64,000 bases of DNA from Aureobasidium sp. EXF-3400 (lineage: Eukaryota; Ascomycota; Dothideomycetes; Dothideales; Saccotheciaceae): assembly GCA_024195585.1 (NCBI GenBank), contig SWBL01000208.1:27329-91328 (forward strand). The letters run 5' to 3'. Shown one piece after another: positions 10,724-22,496 of this stretch. The notes under the pieces were generated by a model. It searched no databases. It was given only the letters and a program-made list of their open reading frames with translations, and was not told the origin of the DNA. How positions within the stretch are numbered: position 1 is the stretch's first letter; every line of letters begins with the position of its first letter. Both the position numbers and the translations under genes were made by a program.

Positions 10724-11050
10724 ATGTCCAACTACTCCTCCCGCCAATCCCTCGCGCCCACGTCACGCACCAACCACACCTCCACATCCTCCATCAACCA
10801 AACCTCGCGACTCTCCACCATACCTACCCAAGCATCCAAGCAGCGCCAACTATCGCACTTGAATTCCCAGCTTGCTCAGCTTACAGCACACATGTCTGAT
10901 CTCGAGAACTTGCTCAGGATGACTGCTGTACAGGCCGAGGGAATGAGAGGTTTAGGTGGCTATGCAGGCGGCATGTTTATGGCTGCTAGTAAGGTGTTGG
11001 GTGAGGAGGCTGTTAAGAATGAGGGAAAGGATGAGAGACAGGGGAGATGA
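10724..11050 (+). CDS. HSK3: DASH/Dam1 complex subunit Hsk3
   Basis: Single exon, 108 aa. After a Ser/Thr-rich N-terminal tail, residues about 40-95 contain the conserved Hsk3 helix (RQLSHLNSQLAQL, DLENLLRMTAVQAEGMRGL and GMFMAASKVLGEE). Hsk3 is one of the ten subunits of the fungal DASH ring, which couples kinetochores to microtubule plus ends. Length and motif order match the family. It acts at the mitotic spindle in the nucleus. Confidence 0.9.
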   Translation: MSNYSSRQSLAPTSRTNHTSTSSINQTSRLSTIPTQASKQRQLSHLNSQLAQLTAHMSDLENLLRMTAVQAEGMRGLGGYAGGMFMAASKVLGEEAVKNEGKDERQGR

Positions 11051-11842
11051 ATGAGGGATGGATCGAAAGCATGATTGCCATCGATGGCAAGAGAGCAGCC
11101 GTAGAGAAAGGGCATGGCTCTGGAACATATTCTCTTCCCTACCTGCGGACGGCAGGATCAGTGGGAGAGAACACAACTCTCAGGACTCTATCGTGTTATG
11201 CGACAAATGCATCCACCCAGGCTCTGGAGAAGCACATCATCATCACGGACTGACCTCCTACAACCATGACTCCAACAGCGAGAATACTGCCAAACGACAT
11301 TCGTCAGCAAACTCAGCTCGTTGATATCTTGCATGCATCTTCCAGAGTGCATTGTCATCGGTCGCTATGCATCACCTTTCGATGACAGGAGTACCTCATC
11401 TGCCGACAATTGGATGCAAACCAGGCAGCTCATTAAGTGGCTATCTGTCATCGCTCACGTTCTTATCTCGAGATGGTCACATCTGCATGTCTGGTGGGTT
11501 CAGGAGAGACAGGAGCAGCCACCGTCCAAAAGAGCCAAACAGCAGGAGAGTGAAGAAGGAGTAAGAGAGCAAGAGTGCACAAGGAAACAAGTCTTGGAAG
11601 TTGATCATGCATGTCATTCCACGTTACATATCTGTCTAGAAACTCTTGGGGCAACAGAAAAGGCCCAAATCGCTATAGCCTGTAGACCCCTTTTTCGCTA
11701 TGAAGAAACGAGCAACCTCCCATGTAATCAACAAGAAAGTTGTCAAACCCCTCTCATCTATGATTGTGTCGTGTCGTGTTACCCATTGCTTTTTTCGAGG
11801 TCATGCCGAAGAAGAAGGAAATATTGAAATGGGCGATGTCAT
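11051..11842. other. Intergenic between convergent genes
   Basis: Region between the 3' ends of HSK3 and UBP6. A 168-codon open frame at 11321-11827 lacks an ATG-supported start, splice context or recognisable motif and is not annotated. Nothing else seen. Confidence 0.5.
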
Positions 11843-13703
11843 TTAGGCCAAAGCCTTCTCCTGCTCCTCAATCGACTGCTTTGAAGGCACCTCGACGGCC
11901 TTGTACAAAAGAATCAGAGCAGAGTGGCTCTCACCACCACCGGACAGCGTCTCGACCTTCTCGGCGTCAACTTCACTGACCTTATCGTCGTTGAACCACC
12001 ACCACTTGCCGTCCTCCTCGCCGATAGTGCCGTCGGGGTTCTTGCGGCCAGTCTTCTTGATGTAAGAAGTGTAGTGACCACTGTCGGCACTGGAGCCCTG
12101 GTGAGTGATGACGCCGCGGAGTTCGTAGAGACCAGTCTGGTTGGCGGTCTCGTCGGCAGCGAGCTCGGGGGAGACGTTAGCGAGGAGATCCTTTCTCATG
12201 GCAAGAATCTTCTCAGCACGCTCTCTCTCGATCTCGGCGTCGGTCTTGTAGGTCTCGGTACCGCCCATCTCAGTGTCGCCGCCAGATGCGCTCATGCCAA
12301 CAGCCTTCTGCTTGGCGAGCTCGGCCTCAGAATCGGGGCCGGTAGCCTTTGTCTCACGCTCCTTCTCCTTGCGCTTCTCCAAGGGCTCAGAAACAGAGGA
12401 GTTACCGGCAAGGTCGTCACGTTCCTTCTGCATTCTCTTCTGTCTCTTCTTGGCGCGTTCAACGTCCTCCTGTTCCTTGCGGACCTCGCGAATGCGGTCA
12501 CGAATGGGAATGAGCTGCTTCTTGAGCTCTTCGGTGCAGAACTCCACAGCGTCGAGCTCCATTGGGAAGGTGACCTTGCGCATAATCTTTGCCTTCTTCT
12601 GAGTGTCCCTGCGCCAAAAGAAGCGAACGAAGTGTACGGGCATGTACTTGGGGAGGCGGGAAATGCGAGAAGTCTTGGTGTAGGTAGCCTCACGGCCAAG
12701 GGACTCAGAACGCTTCTCAATCTTCTCGTCAAGGGCGATCATAACGCCCTCACGGAGGTGGTTGGTGTCGCCGCGAATGTTGCAGTTGAGCTTGAAGAAG
12801 ACGTCGCTACCCTTGACAGGCTCCTCGGAGGCATCAGACTCGTCACAGGTCATAACTGATTCGGTTGTGCCGGCCATGAACTTGTCAACCCAGTTGTTGC
12901 CACGGACGTTACCCGAAGACGACGATGAGGACTCGTCCTGCTGGAGCTTTTGGCGAAGCATCTGGATAATCGAGGACCAGGCCTCTTCAGCGTCCTGCTG
13001 TGCATAACCGTGGCCATCCTTTGACTTTTGATTGAACTGAGGGTAGCTCTGGCGGAGAGCGTTGAGGAAGACGAGAGGAGGGAAGCCTTGTTGAGTCTCG
13101 CCCATCTGCTTGTACAGGTCGCGAAGTGAGCCAGTAAGATCGGTGGAGGAGCCAAGGCCACCCAGACCAAACTCGCTGAGGTTGCCGAGGCTGGACGAAG
13201 GACCAGCACTACCGCTGTGAATAATGTCAGTTGGATATTTGACAAGATGTGAGTCTGTTGGTGTGCACGAACCTGTCCTTGTAGGTGATGAGAGCGTCTC
13301 CGAGTTCGGGAATACTCTTCAGAGTCTGGAGGGCGGAGTTGAGGTAGCAGGTGTTTCCAAGGTTCTGAAGACCGGCGGGAGTGGCGCCAGAAACTTGAGC
13401 AGCCTCAGCCTCAGTCATATCCTCCAGGAAACGAATCTTCTCGGTAGGGCGGTCGACCTGAGATGCGGCGTCTCCAGAGGGAGTACCCATCATCATGAAC
13501 TGCTGACCAGGCTTGGCCTTGAGCGAAGAGAGGGCGGTGTCATCCTTCAGCTGGCCTCCCTTGATGAGAATCTTTTGACGTTCGGGCTCAACGTTTGTGA
13601 GAGAGTAGAGCTGGTACTTGAAGGTCTCTCCAGTGGCTTCGGGGTCGAGATCGACTTCGTACTTGGTGCCCTGGTGTTTGACGATGACAGGAATGGTAGC
13701 CAT
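11843..13703 (-). CDS. UBP6: Proteasome-associated deubiquitinase Ubp6/USP14
   Basis: Exons 13703-13273 and 13214-11843 give 600 aa. Residues 1-76 are a ubiquitin-like domain (MATIPVIVKHQG...), which docks on the proteasome base. The USP catalytic domain begins at about 108 with the Cys box GLQNLGNTCYLNS, catalytic C119. Near the C-terminus is the His box (HQGSSADSGHYTSYIKK), followed by WWWFNDDKVSEV. The order UBL then USP and the length match Ubp6, which trims ubiquitin from proteasome substrates. A charged coiled insertion rich in Lys/Glu (EVRKEQEDVERAKKRQKRM) lies in the middle of the catalytic domain. It is divergent from the Roadblock gene, with 352 bp between starts. Confidence 0.95.
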
Positions 13704-14055
13704 GGTGAATCTGCGCACACGGAGGCAGTAGGATGGCGGACCAAAGATGTTGTAGAATGAATCTGCTTTGCTTCGTCCAAGCAACGCAGCAGAGGCGAAT
13801 GGAACGGAGAACAACATCGTCACTGTCGCGTCGGAGGCCGGCGTTGAGAAACGCCGACCTGCCACGATTTGCATGTGAGCTCCTGCAATGTTGTCAATTC
13901 AAAACATCAACCAGAATTTCATACATCCGACGTCTACCTTCTGCAGGGACTGCGACAAAACTCTCGGCACCACCTCAACCATCTCGGCGACAAGCATTGC
14001 GACACGCAGTCACACGACCAGGATACCAACACCACCATAGCACCACAATAATACC
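13704..14055. other. Bidirectional promoter UBP6 / Roadblock
   Basis: 352 bp between divergent start codons. No TATA box or unmistakable operator is seen. Confidence 0.5.
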
Positions 14056-14506
14056 ATGCAGCAGACTTCAGCCGACGATAGCTTCGCCCATCTTAGTCGC
14101 CTGTCGCAAAAGGCGGGCGTGCAAGCAACTCTGATACTCTCTCGCGAAACCGGTGCCATCGTTCGTTCATCTGGTCTCGTCTCCCGCGACGAATCCTCGA
14201 ACTCAGAGAGTACACTACCTGCCTCGAATGGCTTGACGGATGATCGGACTGACGGTGCTATGCCGAGCGCCGAGCACGTCGCAGAAGTCGTATGGAAGTT
14301 CGCCAAAGCTGCTGGCGACATGTTGCAAGAGCTGTCAAAATTGCCCGACGACGATGTAAAGTTGCTCAGGCTGCGTTCCAAGAACAAGGAATATGTCATC
14401 TTCCCGGGTACATACACAATCCTCCATTTGCTGCCAACTTCGCACTGACAACCTCTTAGATGCCAAATTCATTGCCGTTGCCATTCACAGCACTGCGCCA
14501 GCATGA
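14056..14506 (+). CDS. Roadblock/LC7 dynein light chain
   Basis: Exons 14056-14407 and 14460-14506 give 132 aa. The Roadblock/LC7 fold shows as a first helix (HLSRLSQKAGVQ), the strand pair ATLILSRETGAIVRSSG, a second helix (AEHVAEVVWKFAKAAGDML) and the last strands VKLLRLRSKNKEYVIFP and AKFIAVAIHS. The last strand comes only from splicing; the unspliced frame runs into a stop. Light chains of this family dimerise on dynein intermediate chain and support retrograde transport and nuclear positioning in hyphae. A Ser-rich acidic insertion lies between the first strand pair and helix 2. A Ragulator-type relative cannot be excluded. Confidence 0.88.
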
Positions 14507-14657
14507 AGACCTGACCAACACAGCGACATCGCCTTATCAGGTTTGCCAAGAACTCTCGTAACATCGTGCCATTTGTCTGTCAAGACATAGTTCGAGACTA
14601 CAGATTTAGGTGCCGAGACGAGGCTGCAAACTGCTCTATGATCTTCGGCATGTTCCC

Positions 14658-15290
14658 TTACCAGTGAGCTTCGGAGATTTCCACCGAGTTCACGTCAACT
14701 CCATCTTTGAACCAACGCTCGGTCTCGCTGATCTCGATGTTGTTACCACTCATCTGCCTCTTGCGCATCTTGCCATCCTCGGCAAAAGTCCAGTCTTCGA
14801 GACCATAACACCTCATCCATTTTCCGGTCTCGGCGTGCTTGAACTCATACCAGAACTGCACCGCGATCTTGTTATCGCCGAATGCGAACAGCTCCTTGCG
14901 GAGGCGGTATTCTTTCTCTATCGCCCATTTGCGAGTCAGAAAGTCGATGATGGCTTCAGTCCCGCTGAAGAAGTGGTCTCTGTTACGCCAGATGCAGTCT
15001 GTAGTGTAAGCCTAAGAGGGGTGGTTAGTACGAGGTCCAAGGGACTGCATCTCGAGGGGGTTGAGAATTGTCAAGCAATTGAACACAACAAGATAGAGAA
15101 CGGGGTCTGAGGCTGGAAGGAAGCTTGCACCTCTTATTTACCTTTGCAACGTCTTCAGGGTTTCTGCGGGATTTGATCAGCTCCGTAGAATACCGAACCA
15201 CAACACAAGATCTCACTGAGCATTCCACAAGTCCTGGGCCTTCTTTACTTTCTCTTGTGCAGTCGTCTGAGTAAATGGTGGCTTTGACAT
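14658..15290 (-). CDS. DUF1348 / SnoaL-like (NTF2-fold) protein
   Basis: Exons 15290-15217, 15163-15142 (only 22 nt) and 15011-14658 join to 149 aa. The product has the family pattern NPEDVAKAYTTDCIWRNRD, then FLTRKWAIEKEYRLRKELFAF, NKIAVQFWYEF and the end WFKDGVDVNSVEISEAHW. This DUF1348 family adopts the NTF2/SnoaL cone fold and is cytosolic, but its substrate is unknown. Length agrees with the usual ~150 residues. The tiny middle exon is required; without it the conserved NPEDVA motif is lost. Confidence 0.85.
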
Positions 15291-15710
15291 GTTCTCTATT
15301 TGTTCTGACAACACTCGAGGTCAGACAGATGTTCAGCTGGTGACGTATTTGCGGTGTTCATCAAGGTGACTCGGAGAGCAGCAGCTTCCCGAAATCGGTC
15401 CGCCGGATTTGACTCGAGAAACCACGTTTTCGGCAACTTCCACGTATTTGCGTCAATGCTGTGGAGCTCTTCTCCGTTGAGCAGAGAAACAAGAGCGGTG
15501 GATCATGGAAAGTGCCAGAGACTCACGGGCTCTGGCCGACCGGATGAGTGATCGTCTGATTTCAAATCTAGTTCCCGAAATGATAGAGTAGCTCCAGACA
15601 TAAAAGTGCTCACGTCTCCTTCAATTATTCTTTACATATCAGATTAATTCACCTCTGCTTCTATCAATCGACCTTCTCTCACAAATCTCATAGACCCAAT
15701 CACATTCAAA
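15291..15710. other. Promoter region of peroxiredoxin
   Basis: Between the divergent DUF1348 and peroxiredoxin starts. The stretch just before 15711 is pyrimidine/CA-rich (TCTCACAAATCTCATAGACC), as in highly expressed fungal genes. No gene seen. Confidence 0.5.
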
Positions 15711-16329
15711 ATGGTTCTCAAGGCTGGTGACAAGTTCCCCGAGGGTGTCAAGTTTGGGTATGTTCAAATGTCATTATACACAATCCTGGCTCTGACAAAT
15801 GTTCAATAGCTGGGCCCCTATCCTCGACGAGGACCCGACCGTCTGCGGTATCCCTCAGCTGTACGATGCCAACAAGGAGTGGGCTGGCAAGAAGGTCGTC
15901 ATCGTTGCCGTTCCTGGTGCTTTCACCCCTAGCTGCTCCGCCTACCACCTTCCTCCCTACGTCCAGAAGTTCCAGGAGCTCAAGTCCAAGGGTGTCGACA
16001 TTGTTGCTTTCATCTCCAACAACGACGAGTTTGTCCTCAACGGATGGGGCAAGGTCAACCGCGTTCCCAAGGGTGAAGACTTCCTCATGCTCTCCGACAG
16101 CAAGACCTTCTTCTCCGAGAACCACGGCTGGCAGGCTGGCCCTAACAAGGGTGACCGCACTGGTCGCTGGGCTATGATCGTCGAGAAGGACGGCACCATC
16201 AGTTACGCTGAGAACGAGGCTCGCCTCCAGGACGTCCAGGTAAGAACACATAGAAAGTGCCCCACAATCGGGTCGTACTAACATCAGCACCAGGTTTCCT
16301 CTGTTGAAGCCATCCTCTCCAAGCTCTAG
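15711..16329 (+). CDS. Peroxiredoxin, Prx5/AHP1 (Asp f 3) type
   Basis: Exons 15711-15757, 15810-16239 and 16294-16329 give 170 aa. The thioredoxin-fold peroxidase signature is VAVPGAFTPSCSAYHLPPY, with peroxidatic C58 in the PSCS motif; T55 and P56 precede it. C28 is the only other cysteine seen in the N-terminal half. The distal part (VNRVPKGEDFLMLSDS, GDRTGRWAMIVEKDG) matches fungal Prx5-like enzymes, which reduce H2O2 and alkyl hydroperoxides using thioredoxin. Codons are strongly biased to C/G endings, consistent with high expression. A second acceptor 6 nt upstream of exon 3 (CAG at 16285-16287) would add two residues; the shorter form fits the family better. The C-terminus SKL is a type 1 peroxisomal targeting signal, so a peroxisomal location is likely. 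Confidence 0.93.
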
Positions 16330-16894
16330 AAGCGTTCGCATGAAAGATTGTCACGTTAATAATGGAAGTTGGCTCTAAGAGGCCATGCTGGTACAGACAA
16401 TACACCTAGATCATAGAAATGCCGCAATGAACAATAACATTAATCTGAACAAAATTCGTATCTGAGCAGTAATTCGACATAGAGCAATGGCAACCTCATA
16501 GTCCAAGGTCATCTGGCCAAGAGCCACAGATTCCTCAGGTGCATTGAACTCGGAATGCATGTCATTGTATTCACAGTACGGTACGATTTCCAAGATTATG
16601 TTGCATCACAAACGACCCGCTACCTTCAGTTGAAATATGGAGCAGGAGATACAGGACGGACTTCTTTCTCACGCGACCCATCGGGACCGACAATGAAGCG
16701 GTCAACCTGCCTAAAAGCCTTCTCCTGAAGATATCAAAGACTCGCAGCGGGCGCGGTTGAGAGAAAGAAGACAAGAAAGCTCGTGCGCAAAAATAAGAAC
16801 AGACTCGACCAGGATTCGCTTAGTCAGCGGCAGAAAGCTGCGAAATTCGCACTAACATTCGCTCCTCTCTGCAACTACAAAACCCGCAACAATC
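16330..16894. other. Intergenic
   Basis: 3' UTR of the peroxiredoxin gene and upstream region of MRS6. No coding signal. Confidence 0.5.
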
Positions 16895-19005
16895 ATGGAC
16901 TCTCTCGACGGATCCAGCTATGATGTTCTGATCTCTGGAACAGGCATCCAGCAGTCTTTGCTCGCTCTGTATGTCTCTTCATGCTTTGCTGTTTGACTTG
17001 ATCGAGAGCTTGTCTGACTGACGCAGCTTCTTTGCCTAAAGTGCTCTCTCGCGCTCTGGCAAGAAGGTCTTGCATGTCGACAAGGACGACACCTATGGTG
17101 GTCCCGAAGCTGCCCTGAGTCTCCAGGAAGCTGAGCAGTGGGTTGAAAAACTCAATTCTGGTACGTCACCACTTGCATATACCACTAGATTCGGAACCCA
17201 TACTGACTGTCGCACAGCAAAACAAACCAGATTCAGCAATGCTTCCATTACTAAGTCGGCCGAAGGAGAGCAGAAACTCTCTCCTTCCAGGGCATACAAC
17301 CTGTCACTCGCGCCGACACTGGTCTACACTCGCTCAGGCCTGCTACCCATCCTCGTATCCTCCAAGACCAATGAGCAGCTGGAGTTTATGGCTGTGGGTG
17401 GCTGGTTCGTGTTCGAAAAGCAGGAAGACGATGCGCGAGTGGTTCGTGTACCAAACGGACGAGAGGACATCTTCGCCGACCCTTCGCTCACTCTGAAGAT
17501 GAAGGGTCAGTTGATGAAGTTCCTCCGTTTCGTAGCCGCGTTTGAAGAGAAGCCTGAAACATGGCAACCTCATCGCGACACTCCGTTCGTCGACTTCCTG
17601 TCCGAGCAGTTCGGTCTGCCCGCTGTCGACACTCTTCTGGCTCTCTGCCTCAGTCTTGAGACTCCGGAGAAGACAACCACCGAATTCGCTCTACCTCGCA
17701 TTGCTCGTCACCTTCGTTCAATCGGTGTTTTCGGTCCTGGCTTCGGTGCTGTGATCCCCAAGTGGGGTGGTCTCTCGGAGGTTGTTCAGGTTGCATGCCG
17801 AGCTTGTGCTGTTGGTGGCGGCATCTATGTCCTTGGGCAAGGCATCTCTTCCATCGAGCCTGCTCAATCTGAAGATGACGATGTCGAAGAAATCCCTAGA
17901 GAGCCCGAGAAGCCTGATGTCTCTCAAGACATTCACAACATGATCACTGAAGGCGAAGGCTTTGTCGACACCAACTCGGAAAGTCTCGACGAACTTGAAT
18001 CTGGTATCAAGGAGCAATCGTTGGACGATCTTCTTGCCGCAGCCGGATACAGTATCGCGGGTGTCGAGGATGAAAAGCCCACACCCGCTGCCGGAGAAAC
18101 TGTTGAAAGACAGACCGCTTCTACTGCTATGCCTTCTGAGAAGAAGTCATTGTACAGTGTCCAGCTCAGCAATGGAGAAAAGGTGTCTGCGCAGTTCATC
18201 GTCGGCTGCTCAGATGACCTACCTGGCTCCCTACCTGCCGCTACAGTTGGCACAAAGGTTGCGGGTGCCCAACCTGATACTGTTTCTCGCAGAATCACAA
18301 TTATCTCATCACCTATGCAGCATCTATTCGTCACCGTTGCGGAGGGTGGCGTCTCGCCTGCTGGTGCTGTTGTAGTCTTCCCAGCTGGCTCCCTCTCGAG
18401 TGCAGCACATCCACCTGTTCAGATCATGGTTCACTCCAGTGATACTGGCGAATGCCCTCAAGGACAGTGTAAGTTTTTGTTCCTCTCGTTTCACCCTCTG
18501 GAAGTACCATTGCATGATGAATGATTTTACGAATACTTATCTACATTGTCTGAACAATAATGTCGATCAACACATCTCTGACAACCTGATCGCTTTGGTC
18601 TTCCAACCATTCACAACACATTCGATCCATATTTCTCTTGCCCAAGCAATTGCTAATCAAGATTGAACAGGTATCGCATATGCAAGCACTGCAGTCACTG
18701 GCCAACAAGGTCAGGAGCTTCTCGCAGAAGCCATCAAGGCGCTTCTTGCAGCTCAAGATGGCGAGGCTCAAGCTCTATGGTCGCTCAGCTATGAACAACA
18801 TGCCGAGGCCGTGGCACCATCGACCGAGACCTCTCAATCCAGCATTCTGAAGTTCCAGGATCCACCTCTAGACTTTGTCTTTGACGATGCGATCATTGAG
18901 AACGTACAGGCGGCGTGGCAGACAATCTTGCCTGAGGCCGATGACTTTATGGTCTTTGGAGAAAGGAATGAGGATGCCCAAGAGGAGGCAGAGGATGAGG
19001 AGTAA
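16895..19005 (+). CDS. MRS6: Rab escort protein (Rab geranylgeranyltransferase component A)
   Basis: Exons 16895-16968, 17042-17160, 17218-18468 and 18671-19005 give about 592 aa. The N-terminus SYDVLISGTGIQQSLLALALSRSGKKVLHVDKDDTYGG is the FAD-like Rossmann opening of the GDI/REP superfamily. It is followed by NLSLAPTLVYTRSGLLPILV and by the GDI-like helix GQLMKFLRFVAAF. Compared with GDI it has long acidic insertions (SEDDDVEEIPREPEKPDV) and a C-terminal extension, which favour REP. REP presents newly made Rab GTPases to geranylgeranyltransferase II. Intron 2 is 57 nt and keeps the frame, so retention would insert 19 residues. Intron 3 (202 nt) is unusually long for this window. Confidence 0.9.
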
Positions 19006-19358
19006 TGAAGCTATGCTAGGACCCACTACAAACTTTTACATCACACGAACGATATGACTGCGAACCAATACTTGTCTTGTACTCGTTGCTTTATTTGCTA
19101 CCTTGGCTATATTGACTGGGGTTACCCATGCCACCGCATCCTTTCGTGTTGACAAGGCGTGACATGAGAGCTACCCCACATGACGTATTGTTTCGTTCCT
19201 GCATCACCGTTCAAACTTCACTCCGAGCCTGCCGCATTGCATCTGCTTATAACTTGACCTCTCTCTTCCTACTGCTTTCCTAAAAGACAGAATTGAATCA
19301 TCTACTCGAACCTCAATCATCCAGGACTTCTTTCAAATCAATCTATACATCATACATC
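19006..19358. other. Intergenic
   Basis: 3' flank of MRS6 and upstream region of the membrane-protein gene. Nothing recognisable. Confidence 0.5.
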
Positions 19359-19956
19359 ATGTCGTCCGACAGTCTTGCCATGTTCAGAAAGAGTCTCGGC
19401 GACGAGCTGGGTTCTCTGGCCGAACAGCATTACCAGCATGAGTTCGTGCCTCACATTCTGGGCACTTACAATCTTCTGTATACTGACAGCACTTCACAGT
19501 CTCCAATCCTCGGATCGCGCAGCTCTCCAAACAGCCGCCTCTCGCGTCACAACTCATACGACCATCGGCTCCATCGTGGGCTTCTCGCTTGGCCTCTACC
19601 TCTCATACCGCCTACGCGCCAACCGAACCGCCATGTTCAATGCTTTCCGCACAGCTGAGAAGCCCGTCGCCGTACAATTCGCTGGTGGCCGCACTGAGAC
19701 CCTCCCCGACCTCACACCCATGCTCAAGCCCTCCACTTTCGGAGACATTGCTACATACACCCTCTTCGGTCTGGGTGGCCTGTTCGTCGGTGGTGAGACT
19801 GGACTGCTCACTGGAAGTCTGAGTGCGCAAAGCGCCATTAAGAGAGACCCTGAGGCCAAGAGAAGGATCGAGTCTGCGTTCAGAAAGTTCAGAGCTGAGA
19901 CGCTGAGATTCGAGGCTGATCAGCTCGAGAAGGGCGAGAGATCATTGGGATTGTAG
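19359..19956 (+). CDS. Two-helix membrane protein, conserved hypothetical
   Basis: Exons 19359-19441 and 19500-19956 give 179 aa. The spliced protein begins MSSDSLAMFRKSLGDELGSL, then has a hydrophobic segment at about residues 47-66 (TTIGSIVGFSLGLYLSYRL) and a second at about 107-133 (IATYTLFGLGGLFVGGETG). A charged C-terminal helix follows (EAKRRIESAFRKFRAETLRFEADQ). The second segment is glycine-rich (GLGGLFVGGETGLLTG), as in small mitochondrial inner-membrane proteins. I do not recognise a named family and suggest only a membrane location. The exon 1 frame continues past the donor without homology, which supports the splice. Confidence 0.75.
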
Positions 19957-20809
19957 GAGATCCTGGAAAAAGATATTTTATAACGAGGTTGCTGTGCACT
20001 CATGATGAAAATGACAATATTTGATTATGCCAGTTATTTCCACAATCTTGACTCCTCTTCCATCCGGAAGTACCAGCGATCGGAATGCACAACTGCTTTC
20101 TGAACCTGAGTCTGACCATCTGAGACGGACTTTGATAGGCTTCTCACTCTGGAAACCACATTCTTTGCAAATGCAAAAGAATTGTGCATTTCTTCAACTA
20201 CACTGCGACGGTCTTCAACACAAGGGAGGTTTCTATGAGTAGTAACGCTTAAAGCGGCACGGACTAATAGGCAACAACGGTCCGGCAGTCGTGACTGCAG
20301 GCATGAGGCCAGATTCGATACTAACTACAGATCATTGCCACGGTAATAGGCTTGCAATCTGCATGCGTATTTGCAAGTACTCTAATCGTGGCAGAGCACG
20401 GTTAGGGTGACAACTGCAACTGCAGAACTTGGCTGTTCGACCACCAAGCCGTCATATATGTCGCATGCAATTTTGCGAGAATCAGACTATCTCTGAATCT
20501 GGCCAGCCAATATCCAGATGCATGCTTATAATGCGACAGCGAGCGACGAATCTGAGTCATGTATTGATTACAACGCCTTTCAGCTGAACGCTAGCCAAAA
20601 ATCTCGCAGCCAACTGCTGGCTGACCTCCTATGTATAACGATCCCGCCGATAGGCCGTTACGATGTCACTGTACTTTAAACCAATTCCCCAGGATCAGCC
20701 AATATCGTTTCAGATCTTCGGCAGGATCTATTGATCCATATAGATATGCTCAGTTCGCTAAAGACCATCTCTGTCGCCTCGCGCCAAATCTCTTACTAAA
20801 GGCGAAAGC
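19957..20809. other. Long intergenic region
   Basis: About 850 bp with only short open frames. It holds the 3' flank of the membrane-protein gene and the upstream region of the acyltransferase. No repeat or RNA gene recognised. Confidence 0.5.
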
Positions 20810-22376
20810 ATGTCACAAGGCCAGGAAAATCGCAGATGGGACATCGAACAACCTCGTCGAGATGTCACGGCTCTTAAATCTCGTGCGAGAGGCAGTATCT
20901 CGATTTCATCACTCTCTTCTGCCTTACATACTGCAAAACAGGTCCTGATCTTCCTCACCCCAACTCCAATTCAGGGCCTCCTTTACCCGTCAGCCGGACC
21001 TACATCTGGCATTGCCATTCGTCCGAAACCGACAGCATGGCTTGATGGCATGCGTGGTATCGCAGCATTGCTGGTTTTCTTCTACCATCTGTCATATTCG
21101 ACACATGATGTTTATACAGGCTGGAGCAAAGGCCACCATGACTTCCTACGCCTGCCGTTCATCAAGACCTTGTATAACGGTCCCGCCATGGTCTCTCTCT
21201 TCTTCGTGCTGTCTGGATACGCTCTGTCTTACAAGCCAGTTAAGCAGATGCGTAATGGAGAGCATGACGCATTGTTCTCCGGGTTGTCCTCGTCTGTCTT
21301 TCGCAGAGTGATTCGATTGTACCTGCCTTGTGTTGCCTCGACCTTGATGATTGTGGTTCTCGTACGTCTAGGATTCTACAGCCGCACGATGGAACTCGCA
21401 AACGATGCCAATCGCTTGCCTGGTACTCGTGAGCATCATGCCTGGCGCTACGACACAATAAGTGAGCAAGTCTGGATCTGGATGAGGAGCTTCTGGGGCT
21501 TCATGAATCCATTCTCGACCACAGGCCTTGGCAAAGGTATCTATATGGATGGCCATCTGTGGACCATACCGGTCGAATACGTGAGTATCGAGCGATCTTG
21601 TAAAGTCTCTTGACTAAGAAAATCTTCAGAAAGCTTCTATCATTCTGTATGTGACCCATCTTGGGCTTTCTCGCCTACGACCAGCCCTTCGCATGCTAAG
21701 CCTCGTGTGCTTGCTTGTATGGACGCATCGTGTAGATTACTGGACAATGTCTCTGTTTTACGGTGGCTTTCTTATGGCCGAGCTGGACATCCGGCGCAGC
21801 GCTTTGAAGGCGTGTCACAAGACCGAGTCCAACAACACGTCGAGAATCCTCTGGTCTGCCCTATACATAACAGTCTTCCTGTGCGGCGTTTTCTTGGCTG
21901 GTCAACCTGAAAGAAACGTGAAAGACACTGCTGTCTGGGCAACGATCATTCCCCTGACTCCCAACTTCATCATTGACAAGTGGAGATACTGGACATCCTG
22001 GGGAGCACTTTTGATTGTCTGGTCTACTTCTAACGATCATTTGCTCCAGCAAATCTTCACCAACAGCGTGTCGCAATACCTCGGCAGGATATCTTTCTCC
22101 TTGTATTTGGTGCACGGCTCCATCATCCATACTTTGGGGTATGGCTTGCTGCAGACCCTTTGGAGTATTATTGGTGAAGATCGGAAAGAGACATGCTTCG
22201 TTCTTATGGCGACTTGTGTCACTGTAGTGGCTATCTGGTGGTCTGACGTGTTCACCCGGCTGGTAGATGTACCTTCAGTGAACTTTGCGAGGTGGTTCGA
22301 AGGAAAGTGTGCTGCGAGGCAGAAGACGGAACTGAAGGAGGAACCTGCATGGCGAGATGCAAGCGCACTTGTGTAG
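20810..22376 (+). CDS. Acyltransferase-3 family membrane protein
   Basis: Exons 20810-21580 and 21630-22376 give 505 aa. The acyltransferase-3 (PF01757) start is RPKPTAWLDGMRGIAALLVFFYHLSYS at about residue 70, where the Arg of DGMRG and the His of FFYH are the expected catalytic-site residues. The rest alternates hydrophobic segments (PAMVSLFFVLSGYALSY, VDYWTMSLFYGGFLMAE, FSLYLVHGSIIHTLGY), giving roughly ten transmembrane helices. Members transfer acyl groups to sugars, lipids or small molecules at a membrane, and the acceptor here is unknown. No neighbour suggests a pathway. Confidence 0.87.
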
Positions 22377-22496
22377 TCGAAGAATATCGGGCTGACCACG
22401 AGTTGTGCCACCAATGTTATCCTTTAACGAACTCTCCACGGCGCCCCAGTGACTTCAATCATTCACAATGCCCTCGAGATCTCTCTGTTTGATCGT

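Noticed and set aside
11321..11827. 168-codon frame between HSK3 and UBP6
   Set aside because: No supported start, no homology and irregular composition; it lies in the 3' flanks of two genes.
11924..12859. 311-codon open frame opposite UBP6
   Set aside because: Antisense shadow of the UBP6 catalytic domain with no family motif.
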